A DNA stretch of 64,000 nucleotides from Saxidomus purpurata (GCA_022818135.1 JAFMSR010000018.1:24968117-25032116), one strand, 5' to 3'. Numbered from the stretch's first letter, positions 53,680 through 64,000 are shown. The notes: a model not told the origin generated them from the sequence alone. A program made the numbers and translations.

Positions 53680-54765
53680 GACCTTGCGATGATATGCTTC
53701 ACCAGTGACGATGAAGGATGATGGAATTACCCGAGGAGTTCTGATTGGTCGGACCGTCTTGGATTTGGGCCGTCCTAACATACATTCGTATCAAACGTAG
53801 TCGAAAACTTCCGGTGACAACAACAACAACAATTCAGAAGACGACACAAACTTTTGCTTTCGTTTTTTTTGCTTTTCCGAAAACGGCTCAAAAAGGGTGA
53901 TTTACATTCACTCTAATATGGCGGTTCATTTGCATAATTTATTCATAAACGCAGGAGCATAGAACTTTGTTAGTGCACTATCAGATCAAGGTGCTTAATC
54001 ATGTTAATGCAGAATTAGCTAGAATTTTGGTATTATAAACGTTTATGTATGTGGTGTATGTTTCAGAATGGATATCACTTTCTAATCTTTTCTTATGTAG
54101 TATATCATAATTAGAGATAGTGGTATTTCTATCATCATCTGAATATACACTCCTTATTATTACCCCACCCACTTTACTAAAATTCATTTTTTCAATTTTT
54201 GATAAATGAATATTTCATGATAAAGGAGTAACAAGCTTTTTCAGATATTTTGTCTACAGTTTGATTAAAACCTTTGTTTTAGAATGCAAGAATAAAAAAT
54301 GGGGGTCAGTGTGCATATATAAGAAAGAAATTCAATAAAAACTGACAAAAAATGTGTTTTTTAGATTTCGGCGAGCTTTGAGATATGACGGCATATGTCT
54401 GTAACAAAGAACTGTAAAACCAAAAGAAACTAGTTATTATTGAATTTTTATATCCTAACAGTTCTTTTTGTAATACAGTTTGAATTAAATAAATATCTTA
54501 AATGGTTTTTGAGAAATGACTATTTTTGTACCCCTACCCCCATTTTGGCATATGACCAAACTTGTCAATTTAGTCACCAAATGTGAGGTCAAAATATTTT
54601 TTCTCAAAAATGTTCAATTTTTTACACTAAAATATTCCTATTGTGCCTAAGTTCACTACTACATAATTGTTTTTTCCAGTTAACTCATCATTTTTGAAAT
54701 ATAACAAATGTAAATTTCCGGAAGTGCAAAAATCCAAAACCTCACCAGTGACCCCCCCTTAACAT
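53680..54765. other. Intergenic between divergent genes
   Basis: Slightly less AT-rich around 53690-53960 with a (CAA)n stretch and an 'atatggcgg' motif resembling a YY1-type site, but no coding exon was recognised. It could be regulatory; evidence is weak. Confidence 0.35.
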
Positions 54766-55689
54766 ATCCACTGCGGATGAACGACCACTGGATATTGGGG
54801 CAAAAGTGAGCACAGATAATTAGTTTTCGCGAGTAACGTGTAACAACTGGGGTAAGTTAAAACCCGATTTTCACTCTGATGCATATCATATTGTGTCTAT
54901 TTGTGTGTTTTCAGATACTTTAATGACTGTCCAAGCCGAATGTATTCTCATTGTGCAACATATATATGTTGAAAATGTCCAAAACAAATAGTGTGCTCAC
55001 TCGAAAAATCTCGACCGTTGGCAAAGTATGACGTTTCATTTGATAAATCATTTACATATTAATAATCTGAATACGGTATATCATTTGCCTAACGACAACA
55101 TATTAACGGTTAAAATTTCATAATTTAAGACGAAAGTATAGCGGAGATACGGTTCTCGAAACATTTCAATTACTGTACTGGGTATTGGTTAAACGTGTAC
55201 TGAGTATTGACGGAGTGAGCGAATCACTGTACTGAGTATTGCATCAAGAAATGAGTAAAAAATAGAAATTTTGAAACTGGAAATGTATTTATTTGTTATC
55301 AGTTGAAGGTATGAATTCAGGAAGTGTGTTGTTTTGCACAAGTCATATTAAACGTTGATAATTTATACTATAAAAGTGTATTATAAAGTGTTTTGTCTGG
55401 CGTTTTGAGTATAAGACACACATTAGACACACATGTACACTTATATTTACATTTTTAAATTTTCACCAAATAATCAACAATATCGCGTGTAAATGGATAT
55501 ATATGCTGTGCAGTACTGCACTAACCATTCAATGACTTGGACATGAAGTGACTTTGAATGTTATCTACAACTACTAAACATTTGTCTAAAATACGTATAA
55601 GTTGTAAGTACTGTACCTTAAATTGGTTTGATCTAAAACATTTTAAAATAAATTAAAAAAGGTATATCAACTAGCATAGAATATTGAAA

Positions 55690-56210
55690 AACAAGGTTTT
55701 TTTCTATGAGTTGACCCATATGCAAACGCAATCTAGAGTTCACCAAGACTGTACATAATTCTGACTAAGGAATATGAAGACTCAATGAAAAATGGAACAT
55801 CTATTGTATACACAAGGGTTTTCATTGATTTGATCCAGTGACCTAATTTTTGACCCAACTTGACTCATATTAGTACTCGACCTAAAGTTCATCAAAGCAA
55901 TCATACTAACCAAGTTCATGGAGATCGAATGAAAAATGAAACCTTTATTGCATACAAAAGTTTTGTCTATGATTTGATCCCATGACCAAGTTTTTGAAAC
56001 AAGATGACCCATATTCGAATCGACGTAGATTACATAAAAGCAGTCATTCTGATCAAGTTTCCTGAAGCTCCAGTGAAAAATGCAGTCTCATTTGCATACA
56101 CAATGTAAAATGTGCACAGGCGACACGCAGATGATAGAAAGACATAAAGACGACGGACACCATAAGATCACAATTACCAACCTTGGGTACTTCGTGTTGT
56201 GTTGAGCTAA
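55690..56210. repeat. Fragment of the 'tgaccta' HINE-like family
   Basis: Three units of 'gatttgatccagtgacctaa'/'tgacccatatt'/'catcaaagcaatcatactaa', related to 17716-18062, then 'agacgacggacaccataaga' and a degenerate hairpin near 56185-56210. An ORF here is repeat-derived. Confidence 0.65.
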
Positions 56211-56349
56211 TAAAACGCTTTAAAAAGCAGCAGAATATTTATATTACTCACTTTTAATGCCCAATACTCAGTACACGTTAGTATCAATACTCCGGTACAC
56301 CAGAAATCAAAATAAACAATACCCAGTACACTAACTTCAGTTATATATG

Positions 56350-57622
56350 TAGTGTTTCCGCTAGACCGTTTTTGGATGGCGCAGCGCCGTCCTGCCCTTT
56401 TGATGGCCGGCCATGCGCCATCCTGCCTCGATCAAAGGCCCTTACCGCCACCGCGCCCGTTTTACTAATAATGAAACTGCCGCACGCCCTGAATACCCGC
56501 ACGTGTCCGCCGAATTAACTTCGATAATCCTAAACAGTCGGCAGGCGTGTGCTCCGCCTACCGACAATCCTTAAAATAGAAGTGTCAACACGTCCTCTAA
56601 TACACACCATGTCCGCCGAATTAAATCGATAATCCGAGCGGCAGGCGTGTGCTCCGCCTCTCGATAATAATAGTCACGTTAGATCCGCCTACTGAACTTC
56701 TATTTGAATATTACCTGTCAATCACAGCGTCCAGCGTCCAGTGGCGTTGCTGATCAATATGTTTGATTCGCTAGAGGCAAATTAAAATTAATCTGTTGGT
56801 CAAAAGTATAGTTAGAGTGTGAAAACTTCATTTAATGACGACACTTATGAATTGTTTAGTTTACAGCACGTGTTTTTTCTGTTTATCCCACTAAATTGAA
56901 AATTATCAGTATATTTTCTTTTCAATTTTTTTCAATCATTATTCTATAATTACCTTGTACATATATGACCGATCGTTATTTGTTTTTTTCTTCTATAATC
57001 TTACCTTCCGTAAACGCATATAATTTAGAAGAGAAGGAAGCAAGAGGTTTCCATGTTATGTTTTTGAATAATTTTATTTTAAATTAAATGTTCATCGCAC
57101 CGTCGGCTGATGACAATTGTTATCATCGAAACAGTGATAAAGTCGGTAAAAGTCAAAATAAATGGCGAAAATCGGCGATAACGGGATCGCGAAAATATGT
57201 GATAAACAGAGACAAATACACAAAACCGTTAAAATTGGTCTAATCTAACAAACTCGACAAGGTGGGAGCCATGGGTGTATCATATTCTACATGTAAACAT
57301 GAAGTATTATTAAAAAATACTTCTCTAGAAAAAAAACTCAAATGGGGTGAGGGGAAGGTTTACTTTTGTTTTGAGGCCCTCTCCTCAGGATCTAGAAATT
57401 CTTAAGCCCAATGGCATAATTAAGCCAGATTATGTCATATAAACAAGGCTTTAATTACTGCGTTGCAAGTGTAAAGAAAGAAAAATATATATACTGACAA
57501 AGTGATCCCGCCCTTATGTACATGAGAAAACAAAAGTGCCCTTTTTAAACATAGCCGCGCGTCAGAAGTGCCCTTTTTAGACAAAAACGCCATGCCCCTC
57601 TCTGATCCTGCAGGAAACACTA
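56350..57622. mobile_element. hAT-like non-autonomous transposon, copy 2 (1273 bp), TSD ATATG
   Basis: Same TAGTGTTTCC termini and body as 45935-47288. Here both flanks carry ATATG (56345-56349, 57623-57627). It is shorter by ~80 bp through small deletions. Nested inside the 54769-58021 element. Confidence 0.88.
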
Positions 57623-58026
57623 ATATGTATCAGTATTTTGGCCCCGTAATAACATTTGTGGAAAAGATCTTGAAAACTTATGTCCGGTACTTGCCCAAAT
57701 AAATTGCTCGATTCAGATTATTCAAATCTAAGCACATTTGCGAAATAAAACGGTAAACATTACCAACGGTCGAACTTTTCAAGTGAGCAGGCGATCTTGT
57801 TTTTGGTAATTGAACATATTAACCGACATCATTTACAGCTCCGGTATACAATAGACTAAGATAGTCATCGAAGTATCCAAAAACATTAAAAGAAACGCAA
57901 GATAATGTACATAAGATTAAGTATCGGATTTTAACTTACACCAATTGTAAACGTTCCTCGCGAAAACTAATTATCTGTGCTCACTTTCGCTCCAATATCC
58001 GGTGGTCATTCATCCGCAGTGATATC

Positions 58027-59990
58027 TCTACACCCGCTCAGTCAATGCTAAATGTAAACATAAACACAAGGAATGAAACGTCATTTTTCTAGGTCAAGCC
58101 TAAAAGCATTATATACGGCAAAACGTTCAAGATTGGAAACAAAATGGGCTCTAGTGCGGTTATAAAGAATGAAAATGTCAATATTTAATCCTTGCTATGA
58201 TTGTTTCAGTAACTGTTATATTTAAAGGACATTAAATTACAGATCCTATCATTGTCCGAGTCTCCATGTCGTGTTTGTTGTTGTTGCAGCTAAAAATAAC
58301 TGAGACCACAGCAAATATTATCACTAACTTCATGAATAATTTCTATTTATGCACACTAACAAAGTTAGCACTCTATTCACAGTTTATTTATTTACATGAC
58401 CACGTGTGATTTGTCACAGACACTTAAGGGTCTGTTCTGCATCAAAAATAAAGTACACTTCTTTTGAAACAAAAAAAACCACAGTGTTAAATGCTATTTT
58501 TTATTTACACTCGGGGTACTCCACAGAAATAATTTAAAGAGTTGGGGCATTTTACGGGGGTGGGTATAGGAGGTCACTCATCCTATATATCATCTAAAGA
58601 CTAAACAAAAGAAAAATATCAAGCGTTCTGAACTACATGACAAATGAGTGCGATTGCATCACAAAGAGCAGGTATTTGGAATGTCCGTTGCAAATGTAAA
58701 CACAATGATGTAGGTTTGACATATCAATGTTTTTGTGGTCAACTTTGGTTGTAGAACATCGAAAAACAGTATGAAAAGATGAATAAATATATGACACAAA
58801 CATGTCCATATTTCCCTACTCAACATACTTTAGATGAAATGTTGCATGCCCTGTTATTCTGGTAAGGATTCGTAATAGGGCTGATCCAAAACTCTGAAGT
58901 AAACTGACAAAAAACAATATATAAAAAAGCAGCATTTACAGTTTTGGAAGCCAGAAATAATTTTTATCAAGCACCATAGACCGACTATCATGCGTAATTT
59001 ATACAAGTTATGAAACATTCACAGGAGAGTTGTTGTGATTCCCCTTGTTTATGTTTGAATTTCTCCATAAAATAAATGAGCATGGAAAATTCGCTGGTGT
59101 CTATCCACAGGTAGGGTGGTCTGACCAGTTTTCACTTTTTTTGTAGCAAGGACAAATGAATAAATTAGATCAGAAAAATTACAGAACACTTGGTTGAGCT
59201 ATGCTGTTTTTTTCTAGAGGAGAACTTAAAAAATTTAGATACTAGTAAAATAGGAATGATTTATCTAGCCGAAGACACTTTTAATTGATTGATTAGAATG
59301 ATAAAACCAATCAAATACTTTCAAAATTTCACCAAAATGCCCAGAAATTTTGTCATGTTGTTCTCTATGGAAAAACCTGCACATACTTTCATACGTTAAA
59401 GACCTTCTTTTTCTGTCAGACTGTGAACCCCGAACTTGACATCAATCCAATTCAAAGGAAAAGTAAAGTACTTTTAAAGTATCCAGAATTATGGACCGTA
59501 AACAAAATTGGAACTGAATTACACTATTTTGCTTCCTTATCTGAGGTGTGTCGCAACGCTGTCATTTTATTGGTCAACCTTCCTTGTCAACCAATCAGCT
59601 TTGTGCGTAAAATTCTCTGCCCAGCTTTCAAAATGAATACACGAACGTTGTGTTTCAACACAAATAAACACCTTTTCAGAACTCTCAGACACATGCAGTA
59701 CTGTTAATTGACTAAATTTGGCATTTACTCAATAATTAGATTGTATCAGTTTATTTTGACATCCTTTAGGACGTGCTGTACTGAGTAACAAATGCTATGG
59801 ATCTTATTTGTATATAGTAGGTCTGTGTAAATGATTTAGCAAACACGGTTAAGTCTTAAATTGGGACAAATATTTTAGATAATAATCAGTCAATACTTAC
59901 TGTAAGGATTACATTGAAAAGGAACAAATAAAATCAGCACTAAAAATACTGTTTATGCTGGTAGCAGGATCACATGAGCAGCCATGTGTT
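58027..59990. other. Intergenic upstream of YTHDC2
   Basis: 59047-59105 repeats a segment of the 6400-7459 element ('atgtttgaatttctccataa'). The ORF at 59423-59707 (94 codons) lacks a recognisable domain, although it contains several Cys. Otherwise AT-rich non-coding sequence; the YTHDC2 promoter probably lies at the right end. Confidence 0.45.
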
Positions 59991-60143
59991 GTGTATTCAT
60001 TGTAAACGAACGAAACTGAAAATAAGAAATTTTGGTGGCGGAGACATAAAGTTATGGCTGAAAGAACAATATCTTGTTTAAAATATTAAATGGACCTATT
60101 TCAGTAGGTATAAAGAATTCTTAAAAAACAATTTCAGCAGATA

Positions 60144-60288
60144 ATGCCTAAGAAAGGAAAAAAGCCAGATTGGGGTGCTAGGCCTGATGTGGGGCCAAAG
60201 CCTAACCAGGATGTATGTATTTCTGAAGAGGTGAAGATTGGCATTAACCTAGCAGTCCAGAGATTTAGAATGAATGAAACACAAAAAG
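60144..60288 (+). CDS. YTHDC2: YTHDC2 first coding exon
   Basis: Encodes a Lys/Pro/Gly-rich N-terminus and the first R3H helix, ending TQK before the donor AAAAAG|GTATAT. The ATG has A at -3. Just upstream the sequence reads 'caatttcag|cagata', a plausible acceptor, so a non-coding 5' UTR exon probably lies further upstream, perhaps near 60020-60060 where a 'ggtggcggagac' stretch stands out from the AT-rich background. Confidence 0.88.
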
Positions 60289-63200
60289 GTATATTGTCTT
60301 TACACTGTGAATTGGGTACCGGTATATTGTGATATCTTTAATTCCACTTTTTTTCAGGGGAAGAAGTGGTATATCTGAAAATTAACTCAATTTTCTCGAT
60401 GATTAAAAATGCCAGTTTGTGAATTTATGAGCTTACTACTAATTCGTATAAGTAGCGATTTTGTAAACTTTTGGCCAAGTGAAAATTATTCAGTTTGCAG
60501 TAAATCTCAACTGTCACTGAATGGTATATCCACTCTGTAGCTATAAAATAAAATGTGATTTCCTTACATTTGCTGTATGTTGATAACTAATACAAAAGTG
60601 AAAAATTGTATAACATAGTCATGATAGTAGAGAGTTTGAAATGTAAATTTAGTTATTTTTAGGTATATGAACCCCACCCCCCTCTATTTTCAACATTGTA
60701 AACTTTACAGCACTACTTTTCTTTCGCAGAACTTGAGTTTCCAACTTCTTTAACTGCCACCGAGAGAGCATATGTACACAGACTTTCTGATGATCTAGGC
60801 CTCAAACATAAGAGTAAAGGGTAATATAACTATCCTGGTATTTACATTGTAAAAAGACAAAATCAGTACGCTTTAGCTTGGTAACAAAGCATATTCATCC
60901 AGCTTGCATTGATCCTTCTCAAGCTGATGTTTCTGGCTAATACTGTGATACAGGTTTTATTAGAGAGGTCTTACTTTTGCTAATATTTGCTAAATCCCTA
61001 TCATTGTAAATTTTTCGAAAATACGTAGTTACATATGTAAGTTTTGACATGAACATCTTCAACATTTCAATTTAGGCAAGGGGCCTCCCGCTACCTTGTG
61101 CTCACAAAGAAAGACATCGCCTCTATGACTACCAAAAGTGCAACATTTCAGCTTGTGCGTAATTCTCAATACCAGATAAACAACATGTTGCAACGTTTTC
61201 CAGTCAGCAGTAAAGAACGTCTTGATCTTCTGCCAAATACAGACAAGAGTCAAGTGAATGATGGTATATTATTATTAAGAAGTGTATTTTTATATATCAA
61301 ACATGTATTATAAACATTTGTTACCAGACAGACTGATACTGGAAAATAGCCAAACATCTTGAATTGACAGTAAAACATTGAGTAAAATTGGGCCATATTG
61401 CCTGTCACCACAGTGGCTGCTGTCAAGGATTCTGCCTTTGCGGCCAGTGCAGATTATGATCAGTCCATACATTGGTGCAGCACTGATTGCAGTTTAGTCA
61501 TTAAATTCTCTCTGACCACACTTTCAAACAATTGTGTTTAACAACATGAGTGATGGACAAATCTGTTTTATATATATAGCAGAGTAAGGGTTAACTGTTT
61601 ACCACGGAAGTGTTGTTAACCTTTTAACATTCAAAGGAGTCTTAGAAAATACTGAATTAGAAAATGTAGTCATGGTAAATATGAAATATCAGTTAATGCC
61701 TGCCTTGTTTTATTCTCCTGCAGTTGAGAAATGTGCATCATATCATTCTTAGCTTTCTTTTTACGCCCCCAAAGGTGGGCATATTAGACCATCCATCTGT
61801 CTGTCCAAGCTTATGTATAGATACTTACGTGGCTAGGAAGAAAATACATAACTGTAAATTCCATTGAATCAGTTGTGTGGCTAAAATTCTCTTTTACGTG
61901 GCTAGAAGAACAATAGAGAGAACAATAGTATAGTTACATAATTTCGATTTGTGAGAAAGTCTGCGTGTCCGTCCCATTTTAAGTGTCCAGGCTGTAACTT
62001 TTTCATGCATGAAGAGATGTTCAAATCATATGGCTCAAATGTTCAGCACATCAAGACTACGTGTCAAGTGCAAGACCCATGTCCCTACCTCAAAGGTCAA
62101 GGTCACACTTAAGAGTTTAAATGTCATGGAATCCTGTATACATGGTAACACTGTCATGCATGGAAGGATTTTAAAATGACATGACACAATTGTTGATCAC
62201 ATGGAGGTGACATGTCATGCGTAAATCTCACATCCTTACATTGAAGGACAAGGTCACACTAAGAGGTCAGACATTTTAGAATTCTGTATATATGCACAAT
62301 GTTCATATCCAGATTGTAACTCTGTTATACATTAAAGGATTTTAACATATATTTGAGCAAATGTTTTATACATGGAGATAAAGTGTCGTGCACAAGTATG
62401 GGGTCCACACCTTGAAGGTCAAGGTCACAGACTGTTAGACACGCTGCTTTGGGGGCATTTGTCAGTGTTGAGGTTGAGGGACAGCTCTTGTTGTATTTAT
62501 CATTATAATTACAGTGTCAAGAGAGCTTGTATGTACTGCAACCGGACGTTTAAACAATGGGATCCCACAGGTACCTCCGGCTAGAGGGTACTCAGACCTG
62601 AACAACTTTACCAGGACGCTTCCAATAAACCAGTATAGAGATGACATCCTGCAGATGATTAGAGATAACAGCGTATGCCTCATCTCCGGAGAGACTGGAT
62701 CGGGCAAAACTACTCAGGTAATACACCTACAGCAAGTCAGATTAAATATGACGTTCAATATTACGTATTACAGTTTTATCACAGCTGTTTTATCTATTTC
62801 TTACTTTCGTAAGTTTCTGCCAACAGTTACACCAATTTACATGTTGATCTGTACGGAAAATTGATGACCACAGTCGGCAATTTATAGTTTGTTACTTTAC
62901 TTTGGATATTTTTTGTGTGAAGAAAGTTTTCACAGTTAGGTACTAGTGGACAGTTTTATTGGTGACCAAAAGAGAAAATTCAGTAGTTAATCAATATGAA
63001 ATGAATCTTTCATGAAATTTTTGTGTTAGGGAAAAGTGGGAAACTCACAAAAAGTATCAACAAATTAAGGTCTGCAGGGATTTCTTTGGCTACCAGTTCA
63101 AGTTTTATAATATGTAGATAAAACCCTGGACTTACTTTCTGTAAGTTGTGCCCTACTTAGATATAGCCACCAACCCACAGTAACTATTATGTGTCAGTTA

Positions 63201-63626
63201 AAAGCTTCAGAGCACTGTCTACCAGTAGTAATTAAGCCACACTTTCATCCAAAACTGTAATAAACTGAAAACAACAGTTTCACTTCTTACAGTGCTTAGA
63301 GCGAGTGATTCTGCTTTATAACCAGTGCAGTTCATGATCAGCCTGCACATCTGAGTAAACTTTCAGTGAGCACTCCTATTGAATAATTATCATAGTTGAA
63401 AGATAGACATGGCCATTTTAGAAATTGTGCATGATAAAGATTAGATATTTCTTATTCAGGTTCCACAAATGATTCTGGATGACTGTCATTCGAAAAAAAG
63501 TCTATGTAGAATATTCTGTACCCAGCCCCGCAGGATAGCTGCTCTCAGTATCTCCGAGCGTGTTGCAGCAGAAAGAAATGAAAATGTGGGTCAGACAGTG
63601 GGGTTTCAAATAAGGCTTGAAAGCAG
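60144..63626 (+). CDS. YTHDC2: YTHDC2, N-terminal part (R3H + DEAH helicase start), 5 exons, runs off window
   Basis: YTHDC2 is a 3'-to-5' DEAH-box RNA helicase with an m6A-reading YTH domain; in vertebrates it partners MEIOC and XRN1 and drives the mitosis-to-meiosis switch. Joined exons: 60144-60288, 60730-60820, 61076-61263, 62515-62717, 63460-63626, with phases 1, 2, 1, 0, 2 that all agree. The protein starts [14 protein letters not shown]. An R3H domain follows ([17 protein letters not shown], then [20 protein letters not shown]), then [19 protein letters not shown], the Walker A motif [10 protein letters not shown] at about residues 200-209, motif Ia ([19 protein letters not shown]) and [10 protein letters not shown]. 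Order and spacing match human YTHDC2 closely, and the R3H domain upstream of the DEAH core separates it from DHX36 and DHX9. DEAH box, ankyrin repeats, helicase C-terminal and YTH domains must lie beyond 64000. Confidence 0.93.
60730..60820 (+). CDS. YTHDC2: YTHDC2 exon 2 (R3H core)
   Basis: Encodes [20 protein letters not shown] then [11 protein letters not shown]. Human YTHDC2 has EMEFPSSLTSTERAFIHRLS at this point. It contains the R-x3-H signature (R-A-Y-V-H). The acceptor is TTTCGCAG|AA and the donor AAAGG|GTAATA. Confidence 0.95.
61076..61263 (+). CDS. YTHDC2: YTHDC2 exon 3
   Basis: Encodes [17 protein letters not shown] through [17 protein letters not shown]. It matches the human segment from GANRYLTVKKKDG to IQRFPVTNKERTELLP. 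The acceptor is AATTTAG|GC and the donor GATG|GTATAT, leaving phase 1. Confidence 0.94.
61757..62496 (-). mobile_element. HINE/pearl-like element in inverse orientation, YTHDC2 intron 3
   Basis: Read on the minus strand it starts AACAAGAGCTGTCCCTCAAC and 'aaatgcccccaaagc', has core units with 'gtgaccttgacct' and 'cttcatgcatgaaa'-like segments, and ends near 'gcccacctttgggggcgtaaa' (61762-61784). It is the same family as 18112-19168, with fewer and more diverged units. Its 5' end lies about 20 bases from the exon 4 acceptor. Confidence 0.7.
62515..62717 (+). CDS. YTHDC2: YTHDC2 exon 4 (Walker A)
   Basis: Encodes [20 protein letters not shown], then the pre-helicase segment and [16 protein letters not shown]. 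All Walker A residues (GxxGxGKT) are intact. The acceptor AATTACAG|TG lies only 18 bases downstream of the end of a repeat element. The donor is ACTCAG|GTAATA, phase 0. Confidence 0.96.
63460..63626 (+). CDS. YTHDC2: YTHDC2 exon 5 (helicase motif Ia)
   Basis: Encodes [20 protein letters not shown] then [19 protein letters not shown] and [13 protein letters not shown]. The acceptor is CTTATTCAG|GTT. The donor AGCAG|GTATGT splits an Arg codon (phase 2). The next expected segment (vertebrate SPKTLLTFCTNG) was not found before the window ends. Confidence 0.95.
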
Positions 63627-63639
63627 GTATGTTCTGATC

Positions 63640-63720
63640 ACCATCATCATCATCATGTATTTCAATTCTCAATTTCGATGAAAATTGAATCATCTTCATC
63701 GTTATATATATGTATATATT
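63640..63720 (+). repeat. Short (ATC)n and (TA)n tracts
   Basis: 'caccatcatcatcatcatg' and, 60 bases on, 'tatatatatgtatatat'. YTHDC2 intron 5. Confidence 0.8.
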
Positions 63721-64000
63721 ATGAGATAGACAATACATGTGAATGAGGAACAAACAAGTTTTATGGCGTACACTGGAAAATACTGTCCATTTATATGGTT
63801 TTATAGGAAGCCTCATCCTAAGACATTTGTGTTTACAGTACAGTTAAATGTAAACATTCAATAGAGTTTGATTCCATTTTTCTGTAAATCTAAGTTTCAC
63901 AAGTTGGATATATTTACACGTATCTACAAATTGCTGAGCATTTTAAAGACATTGACTTGTTTACCAGATTTACATGTATGTATAGATAACAGTGTTCAGT

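Larger units (their letters stand above)
54769..58021. mobile_element. 3.25-kb long-TIR DNA element, TSD ATATC, with nested insertions
   Basis: The ends CACTGCGGATGAACGACCAC (left) and the complement of 'tggtcattcatccgcagtg' (right) continue as inverted repeats, clearly for ~75 bp and patchily to ~255 bp ('tgctcactcgaaaa' at 54992 against 57783). The element is flanked by ATATC at 54764-54768 and 58022-58026. Inside are a second pair of inverted segments built from 'gtgtactgagtattg' (55165-55240, 56255-56335), a HINE-like fragment and the transposon at 56350-57622. No transposase frame. Confidence 0.8.

Noticed and set aside
53690..53960. CpG-richer stretch as promoter of a further gene
   Set aside because: Only a YY1-like motif and a (CAA)n tract; no exon could be tied to it.
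59423..59707. A 94-codon ORF upstream of YTHDC2
   Set aside because: It has several Cys and an RNA-processing gene nearby, but no recognisable domain, no signal peptide and ordinary AT-rich surroundings; left as unsupported.
63800..63850. Candidate next YTHDC2 exon after 'ttttatag' (reads KPHPKTFVF)
   Set aside because: It resembles the expected SPKTLLTF only over PKT, lacks the following FCTNG motif and meets a stop soon after; support too weak.
1..64000. Prokaryotic operon, phage or endogenous virus
   Set aside because: No dense ORFs, ribosome sites, capsid, integrase, protease or LTR pairs were recognised; the only RT belongs to a LINE.

Overview
This window is eukaryotic genomic DNA: AT-rich, dominated by introns and interspersed repeats, with short exons bounded by GT/AG sites and one 500-N scaffold gap (16401-16900). 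The repeat style is tandem-core elements carrying 'gaccttgacc' or 'tgaccta' motifs, opening with AACAAGAG and closing with a hairpin plus TAAAA. Together with abundant tRNA-derived SINE-like heads, this points to a bivalve mollusc, probably a clam-like species. The organism call is inference from repeats and protein resemblance; no taxon marker is present.

Two protein genes are well supported and lie head to head. (1) A DAZAP1/Hrb27C-type two-RRM RNA-binding protein occupies 48286 down to about 17424 on the minus strand. I assembled it from 11 coding exons. All splice sites are canonical, all reading phases agree, and the joined coding length is an exact multiple of three (526 codons plus stop). 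Its tiny first coding exon (48258-48286) was found by phase and by the residues expected before RRM1. (2) The 5' part of YTHDC2 (R3H domain, then a DEAH-box helicase with an intact Walker A) runs from 60144 on the plus strand in five exons up to 63626 and continues beyond the window.

Layout: 1-16.4 kb is a gene desert holding a decayed LINE reverse transcriptase, SINE-like tRNA heads, inverted-repeat DNA elements and an hAT-like MITE. 16.4-17.2 kb is a scaffold gap bordered by satellite. 17.4-48.3 kb is DAZAP1; its introns carry a ~145-bp satellite (21.2-22.7 kb), a ~175-bp tandem-core element (18.1-19.2 kb), a 46-bp minisatellite with a 138-bp higher-order repeat (29.5-30.3 kb), two TA-flanked mariner-like MITEs, a nested hAT-like element and several Helitron/HINE-like elements. 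48.4-60.1 kb is the intergenic space between the two divergent genes. It holds a foldback element with minisatellite arms, a LINE endonuclease remnant, a SINE-like copy, a MITE and a 3.25-kb long-TIR element with another transposon nested inside. 60.1-64 kb is YTHDC2.

Both genes act on RNA, and their vertebrate counterparts are linked to gametogenesis: DAZAP1 as a DAZ-associated splicing/translation factor, YTHDC2 as an m6A-reader helicase needed for meiotic progression. Their adjacency here may be chance. No intact transposase, no CRISPR array and no prokaryotic gene was seen. The strongest unexplained material is repetitive: the set of unrelated-sequence elements that share one architecture, the higher-order minisatellite, and an apparently scrambled end of the satellite at 22.7-23.7 kb.
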